From: Pyxicephalus adspersus | Taxonomy: Eukaryota; Chordata; Amphibia; Anura; Pyxicephalidae | Reading direction: 5' to 3' | Length of the DNA: 64,000 nucleotides | Assembly (NCBI RefSeq): GCF_032062135.1 | Contig: NC_092861.1 | Span: forward strand, 120,281,745 to 120,345,744 | Shown: positions 1 to 12,879 of the stretch, one piece after another | Position numbering within the stretch: position 1 is the first letter of the stretch | How the letters are laid out: each line of letters opens with the position of its first letter | The notes under the pieces: model-generated | What the model saw: only the letters and a program-made list of their open reading frames with translations | Told to the model about the DNA's origin: nothing | Databases searched by the model: none | Translations under genes and position numbers: made by a program

Positions 1-40
1 TAATATGTGTGCCATGAAAGAATGATTTTTTAGGGGAACA

Positions 41-194
41 GTGACTTTTAATGCAAGCTCGCCAGTGTAAAGCTGCCGGAGATGCGCGGCCGGAGCTTAT
101 TCAGTTGCTGAATTGCGCGACGGCGTACGATTTCAGATCGCGAATACGAATGCGCGAGCGAGCGTCCGATTCTGCTTGATGAATTAGGGCCATG
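41..194. other. CpG-dense islet, probable repeat fragment
   Basis: I count 18 CpG dinucleotides between about 61 and 171, in a window that is otherwise strongly CpG-depleted and AT-rich. The stretch contains GCGCGGCCGG and several GCGAG/GCGCG runs, and ends in a short tail reading GAATTAGGGCC. It has no reading frame of note. A CpG island promoter would normally be longer, so an insertion of a young or CpG-rich transposon fragment is more likely. The neighbouring bases on both sides are ordinary AT-rich DNA. Confidence 0.45.
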
Positions 195-1605
195 GTGTCT
201 TAAAAGTCCCACATGTATTTTTTGAAGTATTAAAGTTGTAATTTATATCAGAATGTGACATACTGTTATAAACCTAATTTACCGAACCTCTGCTAATACG
301 TTATAAATTACTCTGGAAGTACCATTTTGCCCGCTGACAGTAACCTAGCTTCTCTACGGCACTATGCTTTAGGACACCTTTGGACATAGTTGGATTTGGT
401 CACCAATTTGGATAAAAGTTTTATAAATGATGTTTGATATTATAAGATAATATCTTGTTATATGTATATACACAAATATGTATTTCTTGTTTTGTCCTCC
501 ACATTTTGCTGAAACCAGTCCCTTGACATTTGTATTTGCATATGTTATGCTACTATCCAAAATCGCCTGAAGAAGCCATTGTATCCATGTAATGACTTAC
601 TAAAATGTTTGATAGTATCTTATTTTGTATAATGTGTGATGTCTGAGGCCTTCTGTTTGGGCCTTATTCTTTTATCAATGTGCATGGAATGTTCAATATT
701 GTCATTGTATACTAAATAAAAATAATGTTTTTTGATTTATTAAGGTACACAAGTATTCTATTCTGTTCTATGTTGTTTTTTTAATCTTTGCGTAGAGAAG
801 TATTAAAACCTCTTTAAGATTTTATTGCTTTTTGTGCAGGGAAAGATTCACCTTCCTAATTTGTCCTGTTGACCATTGTAACTGGTAAAGAAAAATTTAG
901 GCTAACTTTTCATTTATTTTTAAAGCTACTAGAGTAAGAAATGAGAGGGAATCTTTGGATGGGAAAGCCCACTATAAGAAAAATGGTCTAACAACGAATT
1001 TCTTCTCACTTTGGAACATGTTTTAACTAAATTCTTGTTCTGTCTCTATCACTGATAGTGAATGGGGATCATTTCAGTGTATAGACAATTTTCTTTTTTA
1101 GTTCCAATTACTCTAATGGAACTAAATGAAAAGTTTTGGATTTTGATATACTTCAACTTGTGCTTTTCATCAGGCCATATAACGTGTTATTATTGCTTCA
1201 CAATGAATGTGAAAGAGTCAAGAAGATGCTGTATAGTTAAAAGGCAGAGATCACAATAGGATGATATCACTGGGTTCGTACAAATATTAAATACTAATGC
1301 AAATCCAAATAGACAATATTATTATAAGGATTTTCATGTGTCCTAACAAGGCCACACATGACTTTGTTTAACCTTTATTTATTACCAAGAGGATAGGAAG
1401 GAAAAAACTTTTCAACTAAGTAACCTGAAGTTAATTTGGGATCTGCTTTGTGGTTCAGTGAACCTCTAAATTAATGTTGAAGCCACTATCTTTGTTGATT
1501 GTTGCTAGTTTTAAAAGCTTTAGAAGTTCTACGCAGTTTTACACACTGCAGCTGTTTTGACTATGCTGACATAATACTAAGTAATATGTACAATACAGTA
1601 ATAAA
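195..1605. other. AT-rich non-coding DNA
   Basis: No recognisable repeat, RNA gene or coding exon was seen. The short reading frames here (63 and 65 codons) have no family resemblance and fit chance. AATAAA-like strings near 713-720 are common in AT-rich DNA and are not taken as a gene end. Confidence 0.5.
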
Positions 1606-1753
1606 GGCTCTATTTATAAAAAGAGAATCATGCCATTCCTTTAACCATTCTCTGGTTGGAATCAATTACTGCCATTGAAACACATGGACCTGGAAGTTTC
1701 CTACAAGGAAAAGTTTAAGGAAATGTCTGATCCCTGTTTTATAAAAAAAGCTC
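1606..1753. mobile_element. Palindromic MITE, family D (copy 1)
   Basis: The two ends mirror each other: GGCTCTATTTATAAA on the left and a TTTTATAAAAAAAGCTC-type right end. The centre reads ATTACTGCCATTGAAACACATGG. The same layout occurs at 18313-18447 and 50081-50236, so this is a dispersed family and not a chance palindrome. It has no coding capacity. The superfamily is not clear because no target duplication could be fixed. Confidence 0.6.
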
Positions 1754-3120
1754 AGTTTGATTTTTAATTCCTATTCTATTCCCATAGAAATCTTTGCTTG
1801 TAGGGAAATTACTTTTTGCAACAATCATAGGAATGATAGGGTAACAATGGAGGGTCAAAAGCAACCCTGTGAGAGGTATACATCTGCATGAAGCCTTTAA
1901 GATCGGAAAGGAAAGTAAAATTCCGGTTGTCTTTGCCTAATTTGACCATGAATATTACTGTTTGTACCTACGTTTGAATTTTTAAATAGTTTTACACAAA
2001 TTATAGACACGGTAATGATATATTTGACACTATTTGAAGTTTATGAATATGTAAAACCTTTTTTAAACTTTTAAGAGTATATTTTATTTACACAAAAGAG
2101 ATGAATACCGCCTTTACAAATATATTTTTTTCTGTGCTAAACATTAAAAGGCAAATGTAATATTTTTTGGCATACCAAAATGACTTTGAAGAAGAAGAGG
2201 TATTTTCTGGAGATTGATGGATATAATAAAGCGTGCACAACCAAGATGGCAGCGCCCAGCAGTAATGTCAAGGCTTATCGGATGTCTGCACAGTGGAATC
2301 TGTTACAGGAAAAAAAAAAACATACAATAAATGCACATATAATCCTATGATTTTTTCTAAATGTAATGCTCTTGTTAGCATGGTTTCTTTAAAGATGCAA
2401 TCAGAATATAAAACAAAATTACATACTAGCATTCAGCTGGTAAATTATAAAAGGGTTGTATTAAAGGCATGGAATGGCATATACCCTTCAGTGCATTATG
2501 AAGTTGATTGTAACTAGATAAAATAAGGCAATTTAGATATATGCTCTCCTGAAGGACTCAGAAATAATTATTTTGTAGGAACTGGCTTATGATAATTAAG
2601 ATAATTAAACCTGTGAAATTGCTTACAATTATCATACCTTTAAGATATTTGGAAAGGAGGGCTTATCATGTGTGTAGCTGGCAGGCTGCATCCAAAGACT
2701 GATTCAGTTTCAGCCAAATCAATTCAATCTGCATACTCTATTTTACATTTAATTGATGTGACTGTTCTGTCACTCCGCATCTATTCCATCTTACACTTTT
2801 GGGAGTAAGCCATCTTGCTGTGGAAGATTATGCTGGAGGTTTTGCCAGCAATATAAAAATTATTACTGCAGTACCCTTTCAAGGTCTAGCCTTCTATTTA
2901 TGAATGGGCGTACATTTGGCACATAATCAAGGCTAGATTTTTGCTGTCTGCTAATAACCAGAACAATTATGGTATGTAAAAAGAACCAAGGGGTCAGTCT
3001 GGGCTACTATACTTAAAAAATTGGCTGATCCTAATAACTGGACTTCAGAAAAAAATGGAATAATATTATTAGCTGTTCATATTAGCGATTTAACATTAAA
3101 AATGTTTTCAAAAGTTATAA
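1754..3120. other. AT-rich non-coding DNA
   Basis: Nothing specific was recognised. One 74-codon frame at 2293-2517 has no family resemblance and the composition of random AT-rich sequence. Confidence 0.5.
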
Positions 3121-3620
3121 TTACTTTAGTTCCCAATGCCCTAACAATAATTTAAACATCAAGAGTGTTCTGCTCAGTTGAACTCCTCTGACACTAAACT
3201 GCTGACCCTTCCTATCTCCACCATCAAATATTTTTGAGGCCCATACCAGGTAAACTTCCTGCCCCAACAAAGTTGTAGTAGATTGAGGGTCTAAGTTACC
3301 AGAAAGAGAGCTGGTTCCAATGTTAGGTTTGGAAAAAACAGAAAGGGAGCCAAGTAAAAGTGGAGGGCCAGGCAAGACAGCAAGGGAGTGTGGGATCTGT
3401 ACTGGTGGCAAGGTCTTTATTCTAGGCTGATGTGTGGTTCTCCTTGCAGCTACTAGTTGATACTTCTCAGGTGCAATAAGATCCATTACATGTGCAGTTC
3501 TTACTAGCGAGCCCCAGAAGAGGACAATTTACCCTGTAGCAGCAAAGTCCTATTCAAAAGCCCGTTCTGGCCCGGTATATATCTCTCCCCTGTCGCTCCC
3601 CTGATGGCAGGCCTGCTCTA
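3121..3620 (-). other. GC-richer segment with a 121-codon open frame
   Basis: A minus-strand frame of 121 codons runs from 3486 to 3121 and begins MDLIAPEKYQ. Downstream on the plus strand is a CpG- and GC-richer patch (about 3555-3635). The C-terminal third has a faint likeness to retroelement integrase tails (QEVYLVWASKIFD, then RKGQQFSV), but this is too weak to name. With this base composition roughly one open frame of this length is expected by chance in 64 kb on six frames. It may be a decayed retroelement fragment or chance. Confidence 0.2.
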
Positions 3621-6413
3621 GTGCACCCCAGTTTTAAGCAATGTTTTCAGTCTTGTTACTATGGACATAGGTAAATTGTGCAGGTATGTTGCTAGTTTGT
3701 TAATGTGTTCTTTCATTAGTACCTTCCTGAAGAAGAAAGCAGTTCGCTGGACCACAAAGAAAAGTAAATAACTTGGCTTTTGGTTATTTCCCACTTGCAC
3801 CAAATTATATTAACTTTTTTGAAAAATCAGTCATTCAGCTAAAGTAGTGGTTACCTCCACAGGAAGTGTTCACTAATCACATGTTAACACAGGTTAACCT
3901 TATTTACGAATATTTGCTTTGAAAATTCACTTTGCTTTGAACATTCACTTCCCTACTGCAATCCCGTTAGCATTTCTAAAGTGAGAAGCTAGTGTTCAGT
4001 AATACAAAAACTCTAAAAGTTAGAGGTTTTATTGGAAAGGGGGCATGCAAAGTCTTTTTTGCTCCAAAACACTATCAGCTCATGAGTTTTTATGCATACT
4101 GCATAGCACATTATGTCAAGAGGCCACACCCACATAACAGACCTATGTTCTGCATTAAGACATGTAATGTAGCATGCAAAAGTAATTTTTCCATTGTATA
4201 AGAATTCAGCAGCTCCTAAATATTGGCAACTACATAAATGACTATGGAAACTAATTTGCATTCTTGTAGATAGAGGAGATCATCTTCTGTGCTGAAAGCA
4301 ACTGGACCCATTTCCCTGCACACTGTGACTTCCATACAACAAGCATTAGAAGCTGCAACAGGTATCTTGAGCCCATCTAATTTCTTGTCTAATGAACTAA
4401 CAGTAACATTCAAACCACTCCTCCTATCTGTGCTATCCTGTTCCTCTCCTCCTGTTAGTCATTTAGTCTCAGCTAGGGGGGTCCACATGCAAGTAAAGTA
4501 TGTTCCGAGAAAGCCTGTGTGCTAATACAGTGTGTGAGAGGCAGTGATGTGAGATGAGAAATCTCCTGTCCTTATTGATGTTTTATATTTGGCTGTCATT
4601 GTCATTTATTTCTTTATATCATATATATACGATACAAAGTCATTACAGTCTATGATTTGCTGTGTAGTGGATAATGGTAAAGTGAGGCGAATAAAAATGC
4701 TGTCTGGTAAAAAAGAGCAGCAAATGTGGAGAGAGGTAGGAAGCAGTGTTTAGGCTTTCCCAGAGTTACCACAGTAAAGTTTTTTTTCTATATCAGCTAA
4801 TCAGAGGGATAAAGGGTTGCCTGCACACTCTAACATACAGCATACCTGCAGAATATCAAAACCATGTTCAGGCACTAGAGATAAGCAGGTTGACTGTACT
4901 TTCTCTAAGAGTCCTTATTTCTGAAACAGCTGACGTCAGAAGCATGCTGGACAGTAAAAGCAATTGAACGCAGGAATGGTGACTGGTCACTGAGACTAGT
5001 AAAGAAGCATAAGAAGAGTGGTGGCACTAATTCGGGTCAATAATATCAATAGAAACCACACCACCAGAGAAGAGAGAGATACTAAGGTGTTCACTATAGT
5101 TCCAAAATCATCCTTGCCTTTGCTTTGAGAAAAAAAATGTAAGCATTTAAAAACACAACAAAAAAAAAGAAAACCAAACAAGCCAATATGCCAAAAGAAG
5201 AAGTCATGAGTGTACAAGTATTATATCCACTAATGCAGAACATGCACAAAACATTGCAACCAAAGAAAAAACATCCCAGCATCCATATACATGCTCTATA
5301 CTGACCCTTTAATCATTTATTACATATTGGTGTAATAGCTCTCCCTGTAGCTAATATCATTGGCATAGTGGTATTTTACAGTAGGAGATGATGTTTCCCA
5401 TAAAATAATGGGATAAAAACAATAAAATAATTATGTAGCAGTATTTATACATTTTTTTTCTCTAATCAGGCTGCAACAATAATGGTACTCTGTTTAAAGT
5501 AGATTTTCACCGTTTGAGAAAAATGGAAATCCAGTTTGGGCATTAAAACCAAATACATTGTATCTCTTCTGAAAATCATCTCTGCTGCTGGCAGTGAAAT
5601 GTCCAAGGAATTGAAGAGGAAACTTAGAAAAAATGTTGCCTAGCTGGAAACCATGTCATGGGAAAACGTCATAGAGTGCTCTAATTCCCATATGTGTCTC
5701 ATTTTCTTGTGTGGTCTAGTCAATAGAGGTTTAGAAAATAGATATGTGGAGTATCTGTGCCCCTGACTGACATGCTGTGAGAGCAGTCTAAGATATGACT
5801 AAGAGCAGGCTGTCTAAAGGCTTCCTTATTTCCAGTATACTAACATACAGAATACAATTGTGAGATATAATATTTCATGAGGGCTCTACAGGTGATTTTG
5901 CCAAACTTGCGTTTTTAATAAAAAATAAAATTTGTATCGTTATGTAAATTTTGTTAAAATTAGTCACAATTTTCTCCATGCATGCGGATTTTATTTAACA
6001 AAAAATCATTAATATCAATGTTTAAATAGTAATAAATGGCTGTTAACAAAATAAATCCTAAACCTCTCATGGAGTTATATGACTACTATGTCACGGCATG
6101 GCTATGATATGGTTCTGTTTATTGACCCAGGAACAACAAAACCATTCATGGACATTAACCCTATTAATCACTCACTCCTAAAATTAGAATATTAGAATAT
6201 CCCTAATTGTGCAGTATTATTATTTCATATGCATACTGCAAAATGTTATAATTACAGAGTAATGTTATCAGATACAGAAGTACTGGATTGGTGGCAGCAT
6301 CTTTATTGCAAAACCTCCAACTCAGCGCTCAGTTTGAAAAATTTCAGCAGGCCAAAGGAAGATGACATAGGTAATATTTAGAAAACCAAGGAAAGTAGAA
6401 ATCTACATAGGTT
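3621..6413. other. AT-rich non-coding DNA with low-complexity patches
   Basis: No gene or named repeat was recognised. A short imperfect duplication (TTTGCTTTGAA followed by an ATTCACTT unit, twice) lies at about 3913-3951, and an A-rich tract at about 5128-5175. The frames in this stretch are shadows of low-complexity sequence. Confidence 0.45.
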
Positions 6414-6808
6414 AAGGCTTAGTCTACATGGACTGTTTCCCTAGCATTTAACCTGAATGTTTAAACTCCCATGTTTAAAATTCTTTTTTTCCAATGGACC
6501 AGTCCACGCCAAACCATTTTTTTTGGTGGGTTGTAAACGCATTCTGCAGCATTTGAAACTTTTTAAAATGTCCATAAGCACTTAGAAAGCCTTTTAAACA
6601 CATTCCAAATGCTCCAAAAACACTAAAAAATTATCTAAACACCACCATGAACATGTGTAAGCATTTTGGGCCACTTTGGAGGCATTTCCCCTATTTTAAC
6701 TCTTCTTTACCACATATACGTTGTTTAAAACATCTTTATAAAAGCTTAAAAAGGCAAAGAAAATGGGCATTTATAAACCTTTCCAAATAAAGTCATGTGG
6801 ACTTATCA
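6414..6808. mobile_element. MITE with inverted ends, family E
   Basis: The left end (AGTCTACATGGACT, about 6420) and the reverse complement of the right end (AGTCCACATGACT, from about 6791-6804) match closely. The interior is rich in TTTAAAC-type and GCATTT/AAATGC motifs, giving self-complementarity. No reading frame is present. This is typical of a non-autonomous DNA transposon. I associate such ends with ranoid frog repeats (recall only). No target duplication could be set. Confidence 0.55.
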
Positions 6809-7587
6809 AAGTTGAGGACAGAAACCGGGAAATTCACTGTAATTTTTCTCGACTTATTTTGAAGTGCAGAAGTGGGTATGTAACAAACACTTTAGCCCTA
6901 TATTTAAGTATAATTAGGAAGATTCATTTATAAAATTGTTTTTTTGTTATGCACACAATCTAAGATCATTTCACCATCTGCTATGGAGGTGTAGTAGAGC
7001 TGTTCATTCTCGATGGGCAGCTACTGTGACAGACATGCTACAGAATGTGGTAAAATAATACGTATTTGGTATTTCTTAGTTATCAGTAACGTTAAAGTAC
7101 TAATAAACTAGAGAAAATGTTTGTTTAACAAAGGGCAGACAATAAAAGATACAAATGAATATACGCATGTAGTATGCACTGTTTGAAAAAAAGCCAAAGC
7201 TTCATTTGTCACAGACTGGTACATCAACGTTCTATTTGCCTGAATCTTTTGTTTTCACTTTACACTTCCTTGATCTCCATATGTTCATTTCTGTCAAGCG
7301 TAGGCAAAAGGTATATCTCTCCAGATCACCTTAACAAATATCTCTGACAGAGGGATTTAGCTCAACCTAGAGTGCACTCAATGTTTCTATATTTAATATG
7401 CCCCTTTATCCATATTACCTGCAATGACTTATGACTCATCCAGTGTCCCTAACCAGAGATCTTCTGAGTAGAATAAAAGTTCATATGGAAAGCATTTCAC
7501 TTTCTATATGAAGAATTTCATTTCTGTATAGTTAGGGGAGGGATAGGCGAGGAATAAACTATGTTGCTTTTAAGAACCTGGGCTTTA
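6809..7587. other. AT-rich non-coding DNA
   Basis: No features were recognised in this stretch between two MITEs. Confidence 0.5.
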
Positions 7588-7985
7588 CAGTTAAAGTAGA
7601 ACTAAACTTAAAAAAATACAAATTTGTGAAAAGGTAGGTTTTGTGTTGCAGAATGGACAGGTGATATCCCTGATGCAATAAAACTAAAAAAATAAAACAA
7701 AAATATCTGCCTGCAGCTCATTGTACAATCTCAGCATAGCTGACATATGCATGAGAGGTACATTAAGTCCAACTTGACCAATCAAGATAGAGGAAAATCT
7801 GTAACTTGGAATGGGAACTAGGTGAAGATGCCAGTGAAGGTCCTAGGAGAGGAGAGTTTAGTTAAATAATTGCTAATAGGCAGGTAAGTTTATTTTATTG
7901 CAGAAGAGATATAGCCTGTTCCTTCTGAAATAGAGAACCTGTCTGTTCACAATTATTTTATTTTAATGTTAGTTCTGCTTTAACT
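7588..7985 (+). mobile_element. MITE family F (copy 1)
   Basis: The left end GTTAAAGTAGAACTAAAC (from 7589) is nearly the reverse complement of the right end GTTAGTTCTGCTTTAAC (about 7968-7984). A characteristic interior string, TTTATTTTATTGCAGAAGAG followed by ATAGCCTGTTCCTTCTGAA, recurs in the copies at 14014-14354 and 28560-29060 and, reversed, at 40537-40760. It is a non-autonomous DNA element with no coding sequence. Confidence 0.65.
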
Positions 7986-7999
7986 TCTGGTTACCTTTC

Positions 8000-8470
8000 A
8001 TATACATGTGATTAATGTATGGACTTATTGACTGTTCTTCTGGTTCCAATTCATTTGACCACACTGCTCTTAATATCCTCCGCACTCAGGGGCCAATTTT
8101 TATTTCTAAGTACAGATATCAATATCCACCTTCTGTTCTATACACTGCGGTATTCTCCATTTTTCTGCCTGCATTATAAGACTCATTTATGTAGACCATA
8201 TATTATTTATATATATTAGTGCCTGCAATCGTTCCGGAGTTCTCTGAGCTTTACAGCCCACCCCACCAATTATGGTGTGTTCCAATTAAAGTGTCAATTC
8301 TATTTTAAAGCCATATTTTAAAACAGAGGCATCTTCTCTTTGACTAATTCAATCCACTCATATTTTAGCTACAATCTAATAACACTGCTGCCTGTATTAT
8401 AAGACTCATTCATAAAGTGTAGAGTTCTCCAGAGTTCTCTGTGCTTAACAGAGCATAGACAACCTTGTGA
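8000..8470. repeat. Duplicated repeat, family H
   Basis: A block reading CTGCATTATAAGACTCATT at about 8167 and ending in GTTCTCTGAGCTTTACAG recurs, diverged, at about 8389-8452 (GTATTATAAGACTCATT ... GTTCTCTGTGCTTAACAG), an offset of about 222 bp. The sequence between them (8296-8372, AATTCTATTTTAAAGC then CATCTTCTCTTTGACTAATT) has a second diverged copy at 10027-10116. This suggests a tandemly duplicated transposon-derived unit. Its class is unknown. Confidence 0.45.
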
Positions 8471-8529
8471 TGAAAGAAGAGGCCAGTCATTTTCAACAAA
8501 TCACATGGCTGTGCTCTTCTTCTATTTTT

Positions 8530-8570
8530 TTATTAATATTATTAATTATTATTATTATTATTAATTATTA
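8530..8570. repeat. (ATT)n microsatellite
   Basis: A run of ATT/AAT triplets with occasional interruptions, directly visible. Confidence 0.9.
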
Positions 8571-9735
8571 TGTGCTTTTCAAATACCTAATAGCTCAGGA
8601 CTCCTATGAAAATTATTTTTTTTTCTTTTTAAGTATATGGGTAGTATCCGTTTCTCTAATATCTTTTTAGATTAAAACACATGGTCACTTTAAAACCCCA
8701 ACCCACCTTTGGCATGGGTCATCCTTTTCCATACAACTGTCCGTCAGAAATCTCTAAAACACTTTAATCATACCACTAGTTCCTGAATGGCATCTGAGAC
8801 AAGGGAAGGATCCATTCTTTTCTATTAGGTAGGTGTAAAATGGAAAAATGTCCTTTCAGTAGTACACATTGAAAAGAAAAACAGTATTCTAGTTGGTTTC
8901 TATGGGAAACAAACATTTCCTTTTAGCACTCTTCAAACATCAGACTCAAGATGTTTCCCATTATGTAAGAGTTCACTACAACATACACACTGCACCAGTT
9001 AAAATGTAAACTACATTAACACAATTGATTCTATCTTGCAGCTCACACGAGTAACACATCTTTTAGACACAAAGTTGGGTTGCTTTGACAACTAACACTA
9101 AAAGGAGATATACTACAAAAGCACCAGGAAATTAGGATATTAGCTATTACAGTTTCAAAATGTATGAAATCAAACAACTCCAAAATTCTGCACAAATGCT
9201 AAATTGCAGATTAAAAAGCTTTCAGTCTCTAGCAATCCCCACATTTATTCAAGAAATAATAGACAGGGATGTATATGCTTCTCAAATAAAACACCCATTA
9301 TCGAGGGAGCTTTAGGAATTCATGTCATTTTTTTGGGTGCGTTTGACTCAGATGACAGCTAGCTTTTGTATTCATTCTTTAAAGTACACCTTTCATGACA
9401 GATATAGGGATGCTGCAATTGATGACCTTCTTCTGAAAATACTAGCTGACTGCCTGTTTCTGGCTTCAGTACTGAGTAAAAGACTTCGAGAAAGCAGGTA
9501 GCAAATGAAAGAGAAAAGTTCCCTATCATAGTACTTTTTCTGATTCAGTGAACGCTAGGCAAGTAGTAGGTTCTGAAAGAGAGGTCCGTAATGGCAACTT
9601 CTGTAATACTCTCATGACAAAGAACTATCAACTTCCAATCATTTTAGGTGTCTATAACAAACTGGAGTGATGTCACCACTGAATAACAGAAATTTACCTG
9701 CCTATTTACAATGTTTTCTATGCTCAGTTCAGGGT
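8571..9735. other. AT-rich non-coding DNA
   Basis: No gene, named repeat or RNA was recognised. Confidence 0.45.
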
Positions 9736-9764
9736 ATTAATAATAATAATAATAATAATAATAA
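9736..9764. repeat. (AAT)n microsatellite
   Basis: About nine uninterrupted AAT triplets. It could be the tail of an L2-like retroposon, but no body is visible next to it. Confidence 0.9.
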
Positions 9765-9837
9765 TCATTCCCACCTGGCCAATCCAGATGGCCAAACATT
9801 CTTAAGCTTGTAGTCTTGTAGTAAACACTGGGATTGT

Positions 9838-10125
9838 ATGGGGTCTGTACTGATCGTCTGTTACGGGGGGTCTGTGCTTAGGGGTCTTCGTTATGCTAAG
9901 AGTCTGTTGGCTCCTCAACCACACACCTTTCCTCCTGTCATTCACCAAGCTCCACTAGTTTCCACCTCCAACAAACCTGGCCTTTTTTTCCAGGCCACAC
10001 CAGTCAACCCACCTCACACCACCCCACGAATTCTATTTTAAAGCTATTGCAATTGCAAAATATTCTTTTTGACATCTTCTTTTTGACCAATTCAATTCAT
10101 ACATATTGTAGCTATATCCAAAAAA
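9838..10125. repeat. Family H repeat, second locus
   Basis: 10027-10116 aligns with 8296-8372 (AATTCTATTTTAAAGC, CATCTTCTTTTTGACCAATT, then a TTGTAGCTA segment). The upstream part is pyrimidine- and C-rich (CACACCTTTCCTCCTGTC) and gives a 67-codon frame that is not gene-like. Confidence 0.4.
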
Positions 10126-12879
10126 ATCTCCATCAAAGAAAATGTATTACATGTGTATGTATGTCCAGTTTCATGTGTGCTGCGTACACATTTACACATA
10201 TGTCCTTAGCTGGAGGTTATATCTGTTTGTGACAGCTCAATACTTTTTCTACTATAAATTCAAAATGACAAATAATAGAATTGTGAGTAAACTTGTTTGT
10301 GCTATCCTCAAGAGATACTTAAGCAGTTTTTACCAAGATGTCAATAACTATAGATCCTAACTAGTTCTGGACAAACAGTGCCTACAGGAAAAGGCTAAAG
10401 GAAAATTCAATGTTAAACTTGTTTTTATTGACCAAATTTAGGTTTTGAATAACTTTTAAATAAACAAAAAGAATTAGGCAGACTCCAGTGCAGTTTTTTC
10501 TAAATGTAAACCAGAAAAGGTTCACTGAGCATGTTCAAAAATTCAAAAACACATTTCACCTGCTTACCAAAGCCAAACTGATTCCAAAATTAAATTTCCA
10601 AAGCAATTCTGTTGCTAAAAAAGTGTTACTTTTAAAATTATATTTTAAAAGGCAGCTAAAAATATATAAAAAAAAAAAAAAGCAACAATGTAGCAACCTT
10701 AATGAAGCTGTGTACCTATACACACAGTCAGGACCTCTTGTGCCTAAATTCATTTATCAACCTGATTGTTATTAGAATCTATTTAAGAATACATTTGGGT
10801 AGGCTTTAAGAATTTCAGTTCCATCAAGGTATTGCCGAGGTGCAATCAAAGCTGGGACAACCAACAAGCAGGAGAAATGGATGTTGCAGGTGCTGGAATG
10901 GGGAGTACAGCAGGAGCTGTGCACCCAATGTTCTCTCAATGACACCAGGAGAAGCACTGCCCTGCTGAAATGTGAGTGACTTGGCTACTAGTTTAACATC
11001 CAATCATACTTTGTGTATGTGGAGCGCTGATAATAACTCCAAAATTCACATCTGCATCCCTTTCACATCAGGCTGAATCATAAATGAAACCAGTTCTGTG
11101 CCTACCTTTACCTGTGTATTTTTTGTTTTGTTGCTTTGTTTAATAATTTATTCTAAATACAGGTTTAAGAGTGGTGGTAAAAAATCACTGTGGAGTGGAT
11201 GAGGTTTTCTAAAAATCTGATTTGTTTGACTGGTTGTTCGTTTTTTAAGATGTATGTATGTAAAAATAAATTAAAATGATCTCTATAGGCACATGTCCCC
11301 ATGTGTATCCCTTTAAAATACTGCCAGTACAAAAAAAAAACTAAAAAACCTTTTGATGTGCCTGAAGTTCAATGTGCCCATAACCTTCTGTTTGAGCTCA
11401 AAGCACAGTAGTTTTGCTGCACTGAAATCCTAGCTAAAAAAGTTACTTTCAGTATGACCTTGCAGCATTTCCAATGTCCAGCAAATTGCAGTATATAGCA
11501 GCAATTTGCAGTGTCTCTAGAAATAGTTGCATGTTTATCATTACAGTAAAGATCTAGAAGCCCATTTAAAAATGTTTTCATCCAAGAATCACCCAACTTT
11601 TGTCCAAAGTCTACGCTTTTCACAGTGGTCCAAAAACTGGAAATCAACTTTACATTTTTTATTGACATTTTTCAGTAAATCAAATATAAAAAGGTGTAAA
11701 TTTTAAGAAAAAGTTGAGACAATCTTGGGGGAAAACATTTAAAATTTACCTCTGATATCAGGCACAGCTTCCTAGAGAGCACTACATATTGACCTAGTCA
11801 AAAAACCCTTAAATCATAAATAAATTCCCATTGGTGTGAGTTTTTGCCATTATGTCACCCACTTACTTTTTTGTAGTACCCTAGGAGCATTGACAGGTCT
11901 ATGAACTTGTCACTGCTGCATTCCCCAAAGCTGTCAACTTCAACACCAACTCCACAACAGATTTCAGGGTCCATGGCGATCTTTTTTTGGCTACTGATAA
12001 TGTAATGTCCCTGGCATGGGTCTATTCATGGAGGTGTAGATAGATAGATAGATATCCGCCCAGTTATCCACCCTAGTCCCGGTGCAAAGGAAGCAACAGG
12101 TACCACCACCATCTTCTTGCTTGTCTTTCAGTTTCTGCCTACCTTACCTGATTTTGTAGTGCGCAGGTGCAAGATCAGGTGATAAAGCCTGCTGTAAATA
12201 GTAAAAAAAAAAAAAATGTGAGATCGACATTTACTTTCTCCATTGATGAAAAAACTCTTCTGCTAAAAATTTCCACCTCCTGGTGACTTTTTGTTTTTAT
12301 GGGTTCAGTTTAGTTTTTAACAGACGGTTTTTCTTTTTTACTAGCTAAAAATCCTAAACTTGACTGTCAACCATAGCAGAGTGTGTAAAGCACAAGGATT
12401 GACATTATGTTTACATTGACATTTGATTTTAATTATAGCAAAGGTACAGAGGGTCTTTCATGTCATGTAGACATAGAGGTCTTACAAAACATATTGATCT
12501 GGCCTTAGATTCTAAAATGATATGGAGCACTTAGATTTGTCATCAAATTGGTGGTATATAACCACAAAAAGAATCTAGTAAAATAATAATCCTTTATCTA
12601 ACAATAAAGCACATAAATATAAATTATTATTAGTGGTTGGATCTTAAAGATCTCTTACATACTTTCCTTCAGCCACATTCATTCCACAAAGATCAAAGGT
12701 CGGATGATAATAGACAACTATATAGATCGGAAGGGAAAGCAAATAGTAGAAGGTCGGGAAAAAGGTTTTGGGCCCAGAATCCTCAAATGCTGGAACAGCA
12801 TGCACTCAATTATTCAGGGCTTATTTTTTTAAATAATTTTAGTGTTTCTGTTCCTCAGTCATGCCTTTCATTATGATTA
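10126..12879. other. AT-rich non-coding DNA
   Basis: No convincing exon or transposon was seen. Short A-runs occur at about 10669-10682, 11331-11340 and 12208-12220, and a short GATA run at about 12038-12052. The 99-codon minus-strand frame at 11369-11668 has no family resemblance and a chance-like length. Confidence 0.45.

Noticed and set aside
3121..3486. Integrase-tail or chromodomain-like likeness in the 121-codon frame
   Set aside because: Only a few residues agree, the key downstream positions are missing, and about one frame of this length is expected by chance.
4996..5282. Hydrophobic, Phe-rich minus-strand frames resembling membrane proteins
   Set aside because: They arise from A-rich low-complexity DNA (TTT codons on the other strand), with no start context or splice signals.
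12255..12285. CTCF-like CACCAGGAGGTGG on the minus strand
   Set aside because: Two or three core mismatches; much weaker than the site at 30928.
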